From the NCBI GenBank assembly GCA_009731375.1, contig BJOX01000123.1, positions 914,107-944,494 of the forward strand: DNA of 30,388 bases, written 5' to 3'. Positions 1-9,127 of the stretch are shown here, one piece after another. Within the stretch, counting starts at the first letter, position 1. Each line of letters begins with the position of its first letter. This DNA comes from Paulinella micropora. Lineage: Eukaryota; Cercozoa; Imbricatea; Euglyphida. The notes beneath the pieces were generated by a model. It did not search any database. It saw only the letters and a list, made by a program, of their open reading frames with translations, and had not been told where the DNA came from. A program made the translations under genes and the position numbers.

Positions 1-338
1 AGCAGGGCGAGGTCCAACAGGGAGAGCAGTGGCGCTTTCCTTGGTTGTAGTGCGGTAGCGGCCAGCGGGCTCCACGGGTAGGGCAAGACGGTCAGCCGCA
101 GGCGCCGGTTGGTGGTGTCCAGGCCCCGGGTAGCCGCCTTGACCAGCAGTGCGTACCAGTCGATGTCCTTGTGCGTAGGTCGGTCGGCGTCCAGTTGGAC
201 CACAGCGGCTGGGTCGGAGGGGGCGGGGGTGTAGCCAGCCGGCGGGGCGAGCGCGGTCAGCCGGCCGCCGGGTAGGAGGCGGCGGCGCTTGGGGCGGGGG
301 CCGGTGGTGGCGGCGGTGGCGGCATTTTTTCGGCGCAT
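1..338 (-). CDS. N-terminal part of an unknown protein, running off the window edge
   Basis: On the minus strand an ATG at 338-336 opens a frame that stays free of stops to base 1, giving about 112 residues of a longer protein. The start is basic, with a PRPKRRRLL stretch near residues 14-22 that resembles a nuclear localisation signal. It is followed by a proline/alanine-rich linker and a more ordinary segment containing DIDWYALLVKAATRGL. I do not recognise the family. GC content and codon use match the replication gene to its right, from which it diverges across about 500 bp of control sequence. It is probably another gene of the viral segment, but this could be a chance frame in GC-rich DNA. 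Confidence 0.5.
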   Translation of the reverse strand, partial: MRRKNAATAATTGPRPKRRRLLPGGRLTALAPPAGYTPAPSDPAAVVQLDADRPTHKDIDWYALLVKAATRGLDTTNRRLRLTVLPYPWSPLAATALQPRKAPLLSLLDLAL

Positions 339-424
339 TTTTTGGGGAGTGCTTCCTGGGTCGGGGCCGACTCGGGTTGTGGGCTGGCCTCGGCACCGTC
401 CGTTACTCCCTGGGTGGTAGCTTA

Positions 425-583
425 GGTCGAGGTCGCGGCACGCGCCGGTTGGCAGGTTCATGCACGTATTGCCTTTTTGTCCCTCCAGTGATATGGCCGA
501 AATTCAGTGATACGGAAAAAAGGCAGTGATATGGGAAAAAAGGCAGTCGCCAGACCGGGCCGGCACGTGCCCCGGCCTCGACC
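425..583. promoter_or_regulatory. Candidate replication origin / divergent control region: iterons inside a dyad
   Basis: Two 24-bp arms, 425-448 and 560-583, are reverse complements at 21 of 24 positions. Between them lie three direct copies of CAGTGATAYGG at 486-496, 505-515 and 524-534, spaced exactly 19 bp apart. The second and third run into AAAAAAGGCAGT, and a complementary ATTGCCTTTTTG box sits at about 467-478. Herpesvirus origins have a comparable layout, with binding sites for the UL9-type helicase arranged around an AT-rich dyad, and the next gene encodes a UL9-like helicase. Origin function is inference. The sites could instead control transcription of the two divergent genes. Confidence 0.45.
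486..534 (+). repeat. Three iterons, CAGTGATAYGG, 19-bp period
   Basis: Starts at 486, 505 and 524. The third unit is followed at 544 by a degenerate fourth beginning CAGTCGCC. The spacing is nearly two helical turns, placing the sites on one face of the DNA. Confidence 0.75.
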
Positions 584-618
584 TCAGCAGGCCAGCTGTC
601 GGCCGATACCTGGCCATT

Positions 619-641
619 CCTGGGTTCTCTGGGAACCCAGG
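619..641. repeat. Hairpin with 9-bp arms
   Basis: CCTGGGTTC and GAACCCAGG are perfect inverted repeats around a 5-base loop, within the divergent intergenic region. It is too far from any stop codon here to be an obvious terminator. Confidence 0.5.
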
Positions 642-734
642 AAGTACCCTGAGCCGGAACGAGACTATTGCCTTTTTCCCTCGCCTGTTTTCGTGGCCGA
701 TTTCCCGGAAATTTACCTCGCCGCAAAACACCCT

Positions 735-752
735 AAATTTTCGCGAAAATTT
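735..752. promoter_or_regulatory. Perfect 18-bp palindrome flanked by direct repeats
   Basis: AAATTTTCGCGAAAATTT is its own reverse complement. It lies between two copies of GCCGCAAAAC, at 720-729 and 760-769. The position, about 90 bp before the likely start of the replication gene, suggests a protein-binding site, but no known operator is recognised. Confidence 0.5.
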
Positions 753-824
753 CAGTGCGGCCGCAAAACCAGTCAGAATTTCTCTGTATTGTTTGTGCGC
801 GTGTTCGAGCACTGCAACTTTTTT

Positions 825-838
825 TGTAGGTACCTACA
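825..838. promoter_or_regulatory. 14-bp palindrome abutting the start codon of the replication gene
   Basis: TGTAGGTACCTACA is a perfect palindrome whose last A is the first base of the ATG at 838. Its role is unknown; an operator or transcription-start element is possible. Confidence 0.45.
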
Positions 839-3444
839 TGCAGGAGCAAGAGCCGCGCATGCAGTCCGACATCGACAGCGACGACGACGACGACATCGCG
901 CTGCCGTCTCTGCGAGCCAGGGCCCGTCGCAGGAGAAGGGGCGCGCAACAAGCAGCGGCGGCCACGGGCGGCGAAGCAGAAGAGTGCGACAGCGAGCCGC
1001 CGAGCCCGACCCAGGCTGCCAGCGACGACGAATCGGCAGACGAAAAGACGGTGGTCACCGGCAGGGGCAAGGCCAAGAAGGAAGCGGTGTACCGGTTCTA
1101 CGAGCTGCTGGACCTGCACGCAGTACGTGAACTGCTAGCCGAACCGCTCCTGGAGCCTGGCTACAAGCACCTGCTGGACTGCATGCAAAGGGAAGTGATC
1201 GAGCACGGGGGCTACTGCGTCGACTACCACTACGGCAAGGGCACCAAGAGCGGCAGGGCCTACGCCACAACAGGGATGCAGAATGCACCGGCTGCTCTGC
1301 GCCGCCTAGCCCTGCCAGCCTACTGCAAGGAGGTCGACATCAACAACAGCGTGCCCGTGTTCCTGCTGTGGTTGGCGGAAAGCCTGGCCGAGGACCCGGC
1401 CCCTCTGGCTGCACTACGCGAGCTCGTAGAGAACAGAGAAGAGTGCCTACGGAAGACTGCTGAAATCCTCGGGATGTCCAGGGACGGCGCCAAGGAGGCG
1501 CTGCTCAAGGTCTTGCACGGCGGGGACCTGGTGGGCCTGCCGCCATGCCGTTTTGCCCAGCGGCTGCGCAACTCGGTTGCGTACGCGATCTCTAAGCTCA
1601 AGCCACACTTTAGGAAGATATGGGACTTTTGCGTGAAGAGGCGCAAGCTGGGCTGGGACCACGTCAGGCGCATAAACTACAAGAACACCGACGGGGCGTT
1701 CGTGCACTTTGTGACTACTCGCTACGAAGCGCTGGTCATGTCCCGTGTCATGGCCTTTTTTCGGGACAGGGGCTGCGAGACGATCTGCCTGCGCCATGAC
1801 TCGCTCGTGATCGAGGACAGGCAAAATGTAGTGGACGAGGCGACGCTCCGCGAGCTGGCAGAGTTCTGCGTCGCGATAGACTACGGTGAGACAGAAACGA
1901 GACCACAGGGGCGCAGGGACCTCGCGAGGCTGGCCAAGCTCGCCAGGCTCAGTTGGAAGTGCAGTGCCATGGTCGCGCAGGACGGCGACCGCGAAAAGTT
2001 GCTAGAGGAAGAGGACAAGGGCTCGCCGGCGGAGCAGAACGGCTTCGAGAATGGCGGCATCTACAAGACGCAGGAGGACATATACCAGAACGAGTTCATG
2101 CACCCGATAAGCTTCGACAAGTTCCGGTACCAGCTGGTGAATGCCGTCACCGGATTAGGCAAGTCGCACGCCTCCCGGCAAGCCATCCTGCAGCTGCTGC
2201 GGGCGAACCCGGAAGCCAGGGTCTGCATCGTGACCGGCCGGCGGACACAGGCGTCTTGTGTCGACGGCGATTTAGGCTCTTTTTTGCGCGAGAACGACAT
2301 CGAGGCGACTACACTGGCTAACTACATGGACGCGCCGAGGGACGCCGACGGCAGTCTGTCCCAGCGCCAACGAATTATCATCCAATACGAGTCCCTGCAC
2401 CGGCTGGTGGTCCAGCAAGGCGGCACAAGGATGCTCATTCGTTACGACATCCTTATACTGGACGAGTTCAGGCTGCTGTCCGACCAGCGGGTCTCGATGC
2501 AGACGAACCGCTGGAACCTGCGCGAGAACAACGCGATCTACGAGCGGTTGTGCAAGGAGACCCCGCGCGTCCTGGTGATGGATAAGGACCTCGGCTCCGA
2601 TTCTACCTGCTACGACTTTTTCGTGGGCGCCGACGGGATCACGACCCAAGACCAGGTACAGTACCACGACTACCGCTACGTGCCGCCCCACCTTAGGCGC
2701 AGTATCAAGGTCGTGGGCAAGCTCGGGCAATGGCTAGAGAAGCTGCGAACGAACCTGCGAGAAGGGAAGAAGACACTCGTGCCCTGCCGCTCGAACCAGG
2801 AAGCACGGGCTATCTACGACATGTTCGTGGCGACCGGCGACGCCCCGGAGAGACCAGACGCCAAGGGGAAGAAGGTACAGACGAGGGAAGACGGCAAAGA
2901 CGAGGAGGTAGACCCGATCTGGGCGCGAGGGGCCAGGGTGCGTATCCTGACTGCACAGACTCCCCCGCTGGAGTCTCAGGCAATGCTCTCTAACATCAAC
3001 AACCTCTTCAGGCCCTCGATGCCAGATGACTACACGTCTGGCTGCGTGATACTGATCTACACAAGCTCGCTGTGCGTGGCCGCCGACCTGCAGGACCAGA
3101 TCGAGTGCGTGATGCTGCACTGCGCAAATGGGACGGGCATTGCTAGAGGGGGTCCACCCGCCAGGATTCTGTGGCAGATGGTTATGCGTGCGCGCCGTGT
3201 GCGGGACAGCACCGTCTATTGCTACTTCGGCGAGGACTTTCGGCCACTCTCCGTGCGCGCTAGCAAAGGATCTGTACGGCCGTGGCAGCACGACGGAGTG
3301 TACCGGGAGCTGGCCGAGCACTTCAACGAGAAGTGGCAACAGATACTCTGCAGACGAAAAGACGGTGGTCACCGGCAGGGGCAAGGCCAAGAAGGAAGCG
3401 GTGTACCGGTTCTACGAGCTGCTGGACCTGCACGCAGTACGTGA
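838..3444 (+). CDS. PolA-like palm fused to UL9-like SF2 helicase (copy 1, C-terminally truncated)
   Basis: Likely a replication-initiation protein of a large DNA virus, acting at the origin in nucleus or viral factory. I start it at 838 because the frame upstream crosses the iterons and palindromes. An acidic N-terminus (residues 1-65) precedes a region like family A polymerases: a motif-A-like EVDINNS with Asp167, a motif-B-like R215-x3-K219 with glycines at 227-228, and a motif-C-like RHDSLV with Asp321. A helicase follows, with Walker A TGLGKS at 438-443, Walker B LILDEF at about 539-544 and a motif-VI-like QMVMRARRVR at 780-789, a layout matching Herpes_ori_bp proteins. After the duplication junction at 3347 the frame is wrong, and about 33 foreign residues lead to a stop. 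All helicase motifs survive, so an 868-residue product could still be made. Confidence 0.72.
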   Translation: MQEQEPRMQSDIDSDDDDDIALPSLRARARRRRRGAQQAAAATGGEAEECDSEPPSPTQAASDDESADEKTVVTGRGKAKKEAVYRFYELLDLHAVRELLAEPLLEPGYKHLLDCMQREVIEHGGYCVDYHYGKGTKSGRAYATTGMQNAPAALRRLALPAYCKEVDINNSVPVFLLWLAESLAEDPAPLAALRELVENREECLRKTAEILGMSRDGAKEALLKVLHGGDLVGLPPCRFAQRLRNSVAYAISKLKPHFRKIWDFCVKRRKLGWDHVRRINYKNTDGAFVHFVTTRYEALVMSRVMAFFRDRGCETICLRHDSLVIEDRQNVVDEATLRELAEFCVAIDYGETETRPQGRRDLARLAKLARLSWKCSAMVAQDGDREKLLEEEDKGSPAEQNGFENGGIYKTQEDIYQNEFMHPISFDKFRYQLVNAVTGLGKSHASRQAILQLLRANPEARVCIVTGRRTQASCVDGDLGSFLRENDIEATTLANYMDAPRDADGSLSQRQRIIIQYESLHRLVVQQGGTRMLIRYDILILDEFRLLSDQRVSMQTNRWNLRENNAIYERLCKETPRVLVMDKDLGSDSTCYDFFVGADGITTQDQVQYHDYRYVPPHLRRSIKVVGKLGQWLEKLRTNLREGKKTLVPCRSNQEARAIYDMFVATGDAPERPDAKGKKVQTREDGKDEEVDPIWARGARVRILTAQTPPLESQAMLSNINNLFRPSMPDDYTSGCVILIYTSSLCVAADLQDQIECVMLHCANGTGIARGGPPARILWQMVMRARRVRDSTVYCYFGEDFRPLSVRASKGSVRPWQHDGVYRELAEHFNEKWQQILCRRKDGGHRQGQGQEGSGVPVLRAAGPARST
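1036..3349 (+). repeat. Tandem duplication, unit 1 (2314 bp)
   Basis: This stretch recurs at 3350-5663 with an exact offset of 2314 bp. I find three differences: 1171 C/A (Leu to Met), 2214 A/G (silent) and 3334 T/A (Trp to Arg). The last three bases, TCT at 3347-3349, match neither parent sequence and look like junction filler. Confidence 0.93.
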
Positions 3445-5663
3445 ACTGCTAGCCGAACCGCTCCTGGAGCCTGGCTACAAGCACATGCTGGACTGCATGC
3501 AAAGGGAAGTGATCGAGCACGGGGGCTACTGCGTCGACTACCACTACGGCAAGGGCACCAAGAGCGGCAGGGCCTACGCCACAACAGGGATGCAGAATGC
3601 ACCGGCTGCTCTGCGCCGCCTAGCCCTGCCAGCCTACTGCAAGGAGGTCGACATCAACAACAGCGTGCCCGTGTTCCTGCTGTGGTTGGCGGAAAGCCTG
3701 GCCGAGGACCCGGCCCCTCTGGCTGCACTACGCGAGCTCGTAGAGAACAGAGAAGAGTGCCTACGGAAGACTGCTGAAATCCTCGGGATGTCCAGGGACG
3801 GCGCCAAGGAGGCGCTGCTCAAGGTCTTGCACGGCGGGGACCTGGTGGGCCTGCCGCCATGCCGTTTTGCCCAGCGGCTGCGCAACTCGGTTGCGTACGC
3901 GATCTCTAAGCTCAAGCCACACTTTAGGAAGATATGGGACTTTTGCGTGAAGAGGCGCAAGCTGGGCTGGGACCACGTCAGGCGCATAAACTACAAGAAC
4001 ACCGACGGGGCGTTCGTGCACTTTGTGACTACTCGCTACGAAGCGCTGGTCATGTCCCGTGTCATGGCCTTTTTTCGGGACAGGGGCTGCGAGACGATCT
4101 GCCTGCGCCATGACTCGCTCGTGATCGAGGACAGGCAAAATGTAGTGGACGAGGCGACGCTCCGCGAGCTGGCAGAGTTCTGCGTCGCGATAGACTACGG
4201 TGAGACAGAAACGAGACCACAGGGGCGCAGGGACCTCGCGAGGCTGGCCAAGCTCGCCAGGCTCAGTTGGAAGTGCAGTGCCATGGTCGCGCAGGACGGC
4301 GACCGCGAAAAGTTGCTAGAGGAAGAGGACAAGGGCTCGCCGGCGGAGCAGAACGGCTTCGAGAATGGCGGCATCTACAAGACGCAGGAGGACATATACC
4401 AGAACGAGTTCATGCACCCGATAAGCTTCGACAAGTTCCGGTACCAGCTGGTGAATGCCGTCACCGGATTAGGCAAGTCGCACGCCTCCCGGCAAGCCAT
4501 CCTGCAGCTGCTGCGGGCGAACCCGGAGGCCAGGGTCTGCATCGTGACCGGCCGGCGGACACAGGCGTCTTGTGTCGACGGCGATTTAGGCTCTTTTTTG
4601 CGCGAGAACGACATCGAGGCGACTACACTGGCTAACTACATGGACGCGCCGAGGGACGCCGACGGCAGTCTGTCCCAGCGCCAACGAATTATCATCCAAT
4701 ACGAGTCCCTGCACCGGCTGGTGGTCCAGCAAGGCGGCACAAGGATGCTCATTCGTTACGACATCCTTATACTGGACGAGTTCAGGCTGCTGTCCGACCA
4801 GCGGGTCTCGATGCAGACGAACCGCTGGAACCTGCGCGAGAACAACGCGATCTACGAGCGGTTGTGCAAGGAGACCCCGCGCGTCCTGGTGATGGATAAG
4901 GACCTCGGCTCCGATTCTACCTGCTACGACTTTTTCGTGGGCGCCGACGGGATCACGACCCAAGACCAGGTACAGTACCACGACTACCGCTACGTGCCGC
5001 CCCACCTTAGGCGCAGTATCAAGGTCGTGGGCAAGCTCGGGCAATGGCTAGAGAAGCTGCGAACGAACCTGCGAGAAGGGAAGAAGACACTCGTGCCCTG
5101 CCGCTCGAACCAGGAAGCACGGGCTATCTACGACATGTTCGTGGCGACCGGCGACGCCCCGGAGAGACCAGACGCCAAGGGGAAGAAGGTACAGACGAGG
5201 GAAGACGGCAAAGACGAGGAGGTAGACCCGATCTGGGCGCGAGGGGCCAGGGTGCGTATCCTGACTGCACAGACTCCCCCGCTGGAGTCTCAGGCAATGC
5301 TCTCTAACATCAACAACCTCTTCAGGCCCTCGATGCCAGATGACTACACGTCTGGCTGCGTGATACTGATCTACACAAGCTCGCTGTGCGTGGCCGCCGA
5401 CCTGCAGGACCAGATCGAGTGCGTGATGCTGCACTGCGCAAATGGGACGGGCATTGCTAGAGGGGGTCCACCCGCCAGGATTCTGTGGCAGATGGTTATG
5501 CGTGCGCGCCGTGTGCGGGACAGCACCGTCTATTGCTACTTCGGCGAGGACTTTCGGCCACTCTCCGTGCGCGCTAGCAAAGGATCTGTACGGCCGTGGC
5601 AGCACGACGGAGTGTACCGGGAGCTGGCCGAGCACTTCAACGAGAAGAGGCAACAGATACGGC
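3350..5663 (+). repeat. Tandem duplication, unit 2
   Basis: Second copy of the unit, about 99.9% identical, continuing into the original 3' part of the gene. Because 2314 is not a multiple of three, the second copy is in a different frame from the first. Confidence 0.93.
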
Positions 5664-6860
5664 AAGTGACGCTCCGCGCCAATCCCAAAGACAAGGACAG
5701 CGTCTACCTGATGATGGACGTCGGTCTCCGGTGGAAGGACATCGTCGACGCCGGCGGCAGGAAGCTATACTCAGTCGAAGTGAATTCGAATCTCGTGGAA
5801 TGTCTCCTGGCGCGCAAGACGGAAGTGGAGCACAACCGGAACGAGCTAGTGTTTCACCAGTTTGTGCGCGGGTATCCGTTGGTTATGGACGAGCCTCCGT
5901 CAGACGAACAGCTACAGGTGGCGCTCGACGAGCTGAGGCAGCCGACCAGCGACCCTGTCGTGGAGCCCAAGCAAGCAAAGGCAAGAGATAAACTAGCAGG
6001 ATTCCGCGAGCGCGTGGACGACGAACTCGAGTTCGTGTTGTCCCAGGAGATCAAGTGGGGGTGCGTGTCGGATGCCCGGAAGCGCATACTGGAGATCGAG
6101 GGCACAACCGGCACCAAGCGGAAGAACAGACAAGTGGAGCTAGAGGTATTAAAGACGCTGCGGTTCTACCCCGGCTACCTGCATGCTGTGCGCCAACGGG
6201 CAATGGACGGTGAAGTCATTCCCGCGAGCGAGCTGGTTGAACAGTACAAGGCCATGCGCAGACACCGCCGTGCCCTGCACCTGCTGCAAGTGGCCCTGTC
6301 CCCCCGACGCGGTCAAGGCCGACGACAAGGCCCTCTTCAGTGGGTCGGGGGCGGAACGCAAGCAAGTGGTCGAGTACGTGAAGCTCTCTACTGTCGCCCA
6401 TCATGTCATCCGGGAAACAGCGTCCGTGCTCGGTTGCCAGTTGCCAGAGCTGCTTTCTCCTACACACCAGCTGACCAACGAACAGATCAACAAAACGGGC
6501 AATCGACTAGCCAAGCTCTTTAAGGACCTAGAGATCTCGCAGCGGGACCCCGACACCGTTCGTAGGGCTCAGCCACCCAAGAAGGCCGTAGTATGCCTCC
6601 AGTCCCTCTTGGCCAAGTTCGGGTTTGACCTTGTCAAGACTGACACCAAGCGGTTGCCAAAGGACGCGGATGGCAAGAGACAGGAGATAGTGTCCTACAA
6701 GGTAGTTACAAACAAAGAAGTGGCTGAGTTGAAATGCTTGTACGCGGGCTTCTGGCAGCCTCCTCCCCGCGAGCAGGTCCAGCGGCAGCAGCAACAGCAG
6801 CAGCCACAGCAGCCGCCGCCGGCTAAGAGACAAAAGGTTACCAACGACGCAGACGTGTAA
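3350..6860 (+). pseudogene. Replication gene copy 2: lacks its N-terminus, retains the true C-terminus, one frameshift
   Basis: This copy repeats the polymerase-like and helicase regions, then continues past 5664 into the C-terminal part that copy 1 lost. It has no native start: the frame can only be entered from an unrelated reading of copy 1, or from an internal ATG such as 3484, created by the Leu-to-Met difference. Near 6295-6307, at a run of six C, the frame shifts from the one ending at 6523 to the one ending at 6860. The tail has a glutamine/proline-rich segment and a basic AKRQKV element near the end, possibly a nuclear signal. The undamaged ancestor, from 838 with one unit removed, would have been about 1230 residues. 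The shift could be a homopolymer sequencing error. Confidence 0.7.
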
Positions 6861-6991
6861 AATCATTAAAAAAAGTTTTGCGACGATTTTCATCTTTACA
6901 AAAAAAGGCGCGCCTGACAAGAGACCATAGAGAATTGAACTGTGGACACAATTTTTCTTGTGGAATACTGTTTTTAACTCGTTAGGCTAAC
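6861..6991 (+). other. Short AT-rich spacer between replication gene and small membrane-protein gene
   Basis: This 131-bp spacer has several A and T runs (AAAAAAAG, TTTTTCTTG) and no frame of note. It probably carries the 3' end signal of the upstream gene and the promoter of the next. No confident motif is seen. Confidence 0.4.
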
Positions 6992-7360
6992 ATGTCAGAC
7001 ACACAGACTAATAAGGATAATACCGCCTTTTTTGGGGGTGGGTGCCTGCCGGCTAGACTAGCGGTGGCCGGCCTCGCCATATACAAACCACAGCCCTGGC
7101 TGCAAGCACTGGCCGTAATTCCCGCGGCGGCCTGGCTGAGCGGCGCCTTGGACGACAAGCAGACCGGGTTTTTCGGCGGAGAGGCCTACTGGGCAGCACA
7201 CCGAAAAACACATGGACTTTTGTGGGCTTCCTATGCAGCCACCGGCCGCGGTGAAATTCTGGCGGTCGACGCGCTCTTTGGGGCTTGGGTCGCGGTAGAA
7301 CACGGAAAAAAAAGTTCTGAAGTCAGACTTATAGAGACCGATGCAGGTCACGAAACGTAA
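6992..7360 (+). CDS. Small predicted membrane protein of unknown function
   Basis: A 122-residue protein. After a polar N-terminus containing FFGGGCLPAR it has hydrophobic segments at about residues 24-36 and 43-52 (PWLQALAVIPAAAWLSGAL), a polar part with FFGGEAYW and RKTHGLLWASY, then another hydrophobic stretch near residues 89-101. The pattern of a Cys-Pro-x-Arg start, two or three short membrane segments and a central W..HR..HGLL element resembles a family of small uncharacterised membrane proteins I associate with algal large DNA viruses. That is recollection, not a search result. The last 20 bases overlap the reductase gene in another frame, which favours a compact viral gene order. Confidence 0.6.
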   Translation: MSDTQTNKDNTAFFGGGCLPARLAVAGLAIYKPQPWLQALAVIPAAAWLSGALDDKQTGFFGGEAYWAAHRKTHGLLWASYAATGRGEILAVDALFGAWVAVEHGKKSSEVRLIETDAGHET

Positions 7361-9127
7361 TGGAGCTCCGCAAGCCGTTTCGCTCGATAAGATTCTGGCG
7401 CGAGTTGCTAGCCTGTCCAAAGATCTGCATGCCGTTGACCCAGTTTCTGTCGCCCAAAAGGTCGTGGCGGGCCTGTACGACCTCGTGCCGACGAGCGAAC
7501 TCGACGCGCTGGCCGCGTCAACGTGTGCGTCGCTCGCGATTCAAAACCCGCAGTACGGGGAGCTGGGTGGTCGTCTCCTCGCCTCCAACCACGCAAAGCA
7601 GTGCCCGCCGACCTTCAGTGCGGCCATGGAAAGGCTCAGATGGGGGATGGAACCTGCTTACAGCATCTTCGTGGACCAGAACGCGGGGCAACTCAATGCA
7701 ATGATCCAGGCCCACCGCGACATGATGTACGATTACTTCGGGTATTCGACCCTGCTCAAGTCCTATTTGCTCAAAGACAGCAAGGGTAGTGCGTGCGAGA
7801 CTGCCCAGTACATGTGGCTTCGCGTGGCCGTCCACCTGCACCGTCGCGAGTCCAAAGAGCCACTGAAACGAATCAAAGAAACATATGACCTCATGTCATT
7901 GCAATTCTATACCCACGCGTCACCCACCCTTTTCAATAGTGGGCTGAGAAGAGCGGGCCAGCCTTCTAGCTGCTTTTTGCTTCCGATTAAGGGTGACTCG
8001 CTGAGCGAGATATATGACACGATCAAAGACGTCGCTCTTATCAGCAAGGGAGGGGGCGGGCTGGGAGTTCACCTCGGGTGCGTTAGAGCCAAGGGCTCCC
8101 TGATACGCAGCACGAGCGGGCACAGTGATGGTGTGATTCCCTTGTGCAAAGTCTTAAACGAGACCGCTCGCTACGCGAACCAGGCAGGCAAGATGAAGGG
8201 TGCTGTAGCCGTCTACCTACCAGTACACCACCCCGACGTTTTCGAGTGGCTGGACCTCAAAAAGACCACCGGTTCTGAAGAACTGCGAGCCCGAGACCTG
8301 TTTTTAGGGCTGACAGTGCCGGACCTTTTTATGGAGCGTGTAGAACGGGATGAAATCTGGAGCCTTTTTTGCCCGGATCAAACGGGCGTGGGTGACCTGG
8401 ACGCACTGTGCGGCAAGGAGTTTGAGTCCCAGTACACGCGGGCCGAGAGGCTGGGCCTGGCGAGGCGCACCGTCAAAGCGCGCGAGCTCTGGAGCGCGGT
8501 CTGCCGCGCACAGATCGAGTCGGGCGGCGTTCCCTATGTACAAGGACGCGGTGAATGCCAAGTCGAACCAAAAAGCCTTGGGCACGATTCGCTGCAGCAA
8601 TTTGTGCGCAGAAGTGGTTCAGTACAGCTCACCACTCGAGCACAGTGTGTGTAATTTGGCCTCTGTCGCGCTTCCCAAGTTCGTGTCGGAGGACCGCAGG
8701 TCCTTTGATTTTGAGCTGCTGCGATCGTGTGTGCACAGCTGTTCGTAACCTCGACGCCGTCGTCGACATTACAGAATATCCTACAGAGGAAGCCAGACGC
8801 AGCAACCTCCTGCATCGTCCGGTGGCCTTGGGTGTAAACGGCCTGGCCGACGTGTTTGCTCTGCTCAAGATGCCGTTCGACTCTGTAGATGCACAAAAGC
8901 TCAATTTCAAGATTGCACACGAATTATACTACGCCGCGCTCTGGGCCTCTTGTGAGCTGGCGCAGGAGAAGGGTGCTTACAAGAGTTTCGGCGGGTCCCC
9001 AGCTAGCCAAGGGCTCCTGCAGTTCGATCTGTGGCCGGCAAGTCGCAGACGGACGACCGCTGGGACTCGCTACGCCAGCGTATCGCCAAGTATGGGCTAC
9101 GAAACTCGCAGCTAATTGCCTACATGC
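7341..9127 (+). pseudogene. Ribonucleoside-diphosphate reductase large subunit, class I (broken, 3' end missing)
   Basis: The enzyme reduces ribonucleoside diphosphates to deoxy forms with a small-subunit radical partner; many large DNA viruses carry it. An ATP-cone-like N-terminus (VTKRNGAPQAVSLDKI) is followed by the catalytic barrel with PSSCFLL (redox Cys, codon 7971), GGGLGVHLG, SNLCAE (thiyl Cys at 8605, Glu at 8611) and VCNLAS (second redox Cys, 8650). Three frameshifts interrupt it: near 8535, where PYMYKDA needs two more bases, near 8720-8735, and near 9030. Recognisable sequence ends at [11 protein letters not shown] (about 9126), where the family continues with a conserved P-T-A-S-T. 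The last quarter, including the C-terminal cysteine pair, is absent, so this copy is not functional as assembled. Confidence 0.9.

Noticed and set aside
486-534. CRISPR-like array
   Set aside because: Repeats are 11 bp with 8-bp gaps that share sequence, in a eukaryote-linked viral block; iterons fit better.
526-837. Upstream extension of the replication gene from an ATG at 526
   Set aside because: It would run through the iterons and both palindromes, and the residues lack the composition of the rest; the ATG at 838 is a better start.
1055-5665. Several antisense frames of 77-218 codons opposite the replication gene
   Set aside because: They are shadows of a GC-rich coding strand, repeated identically in both duplication units.
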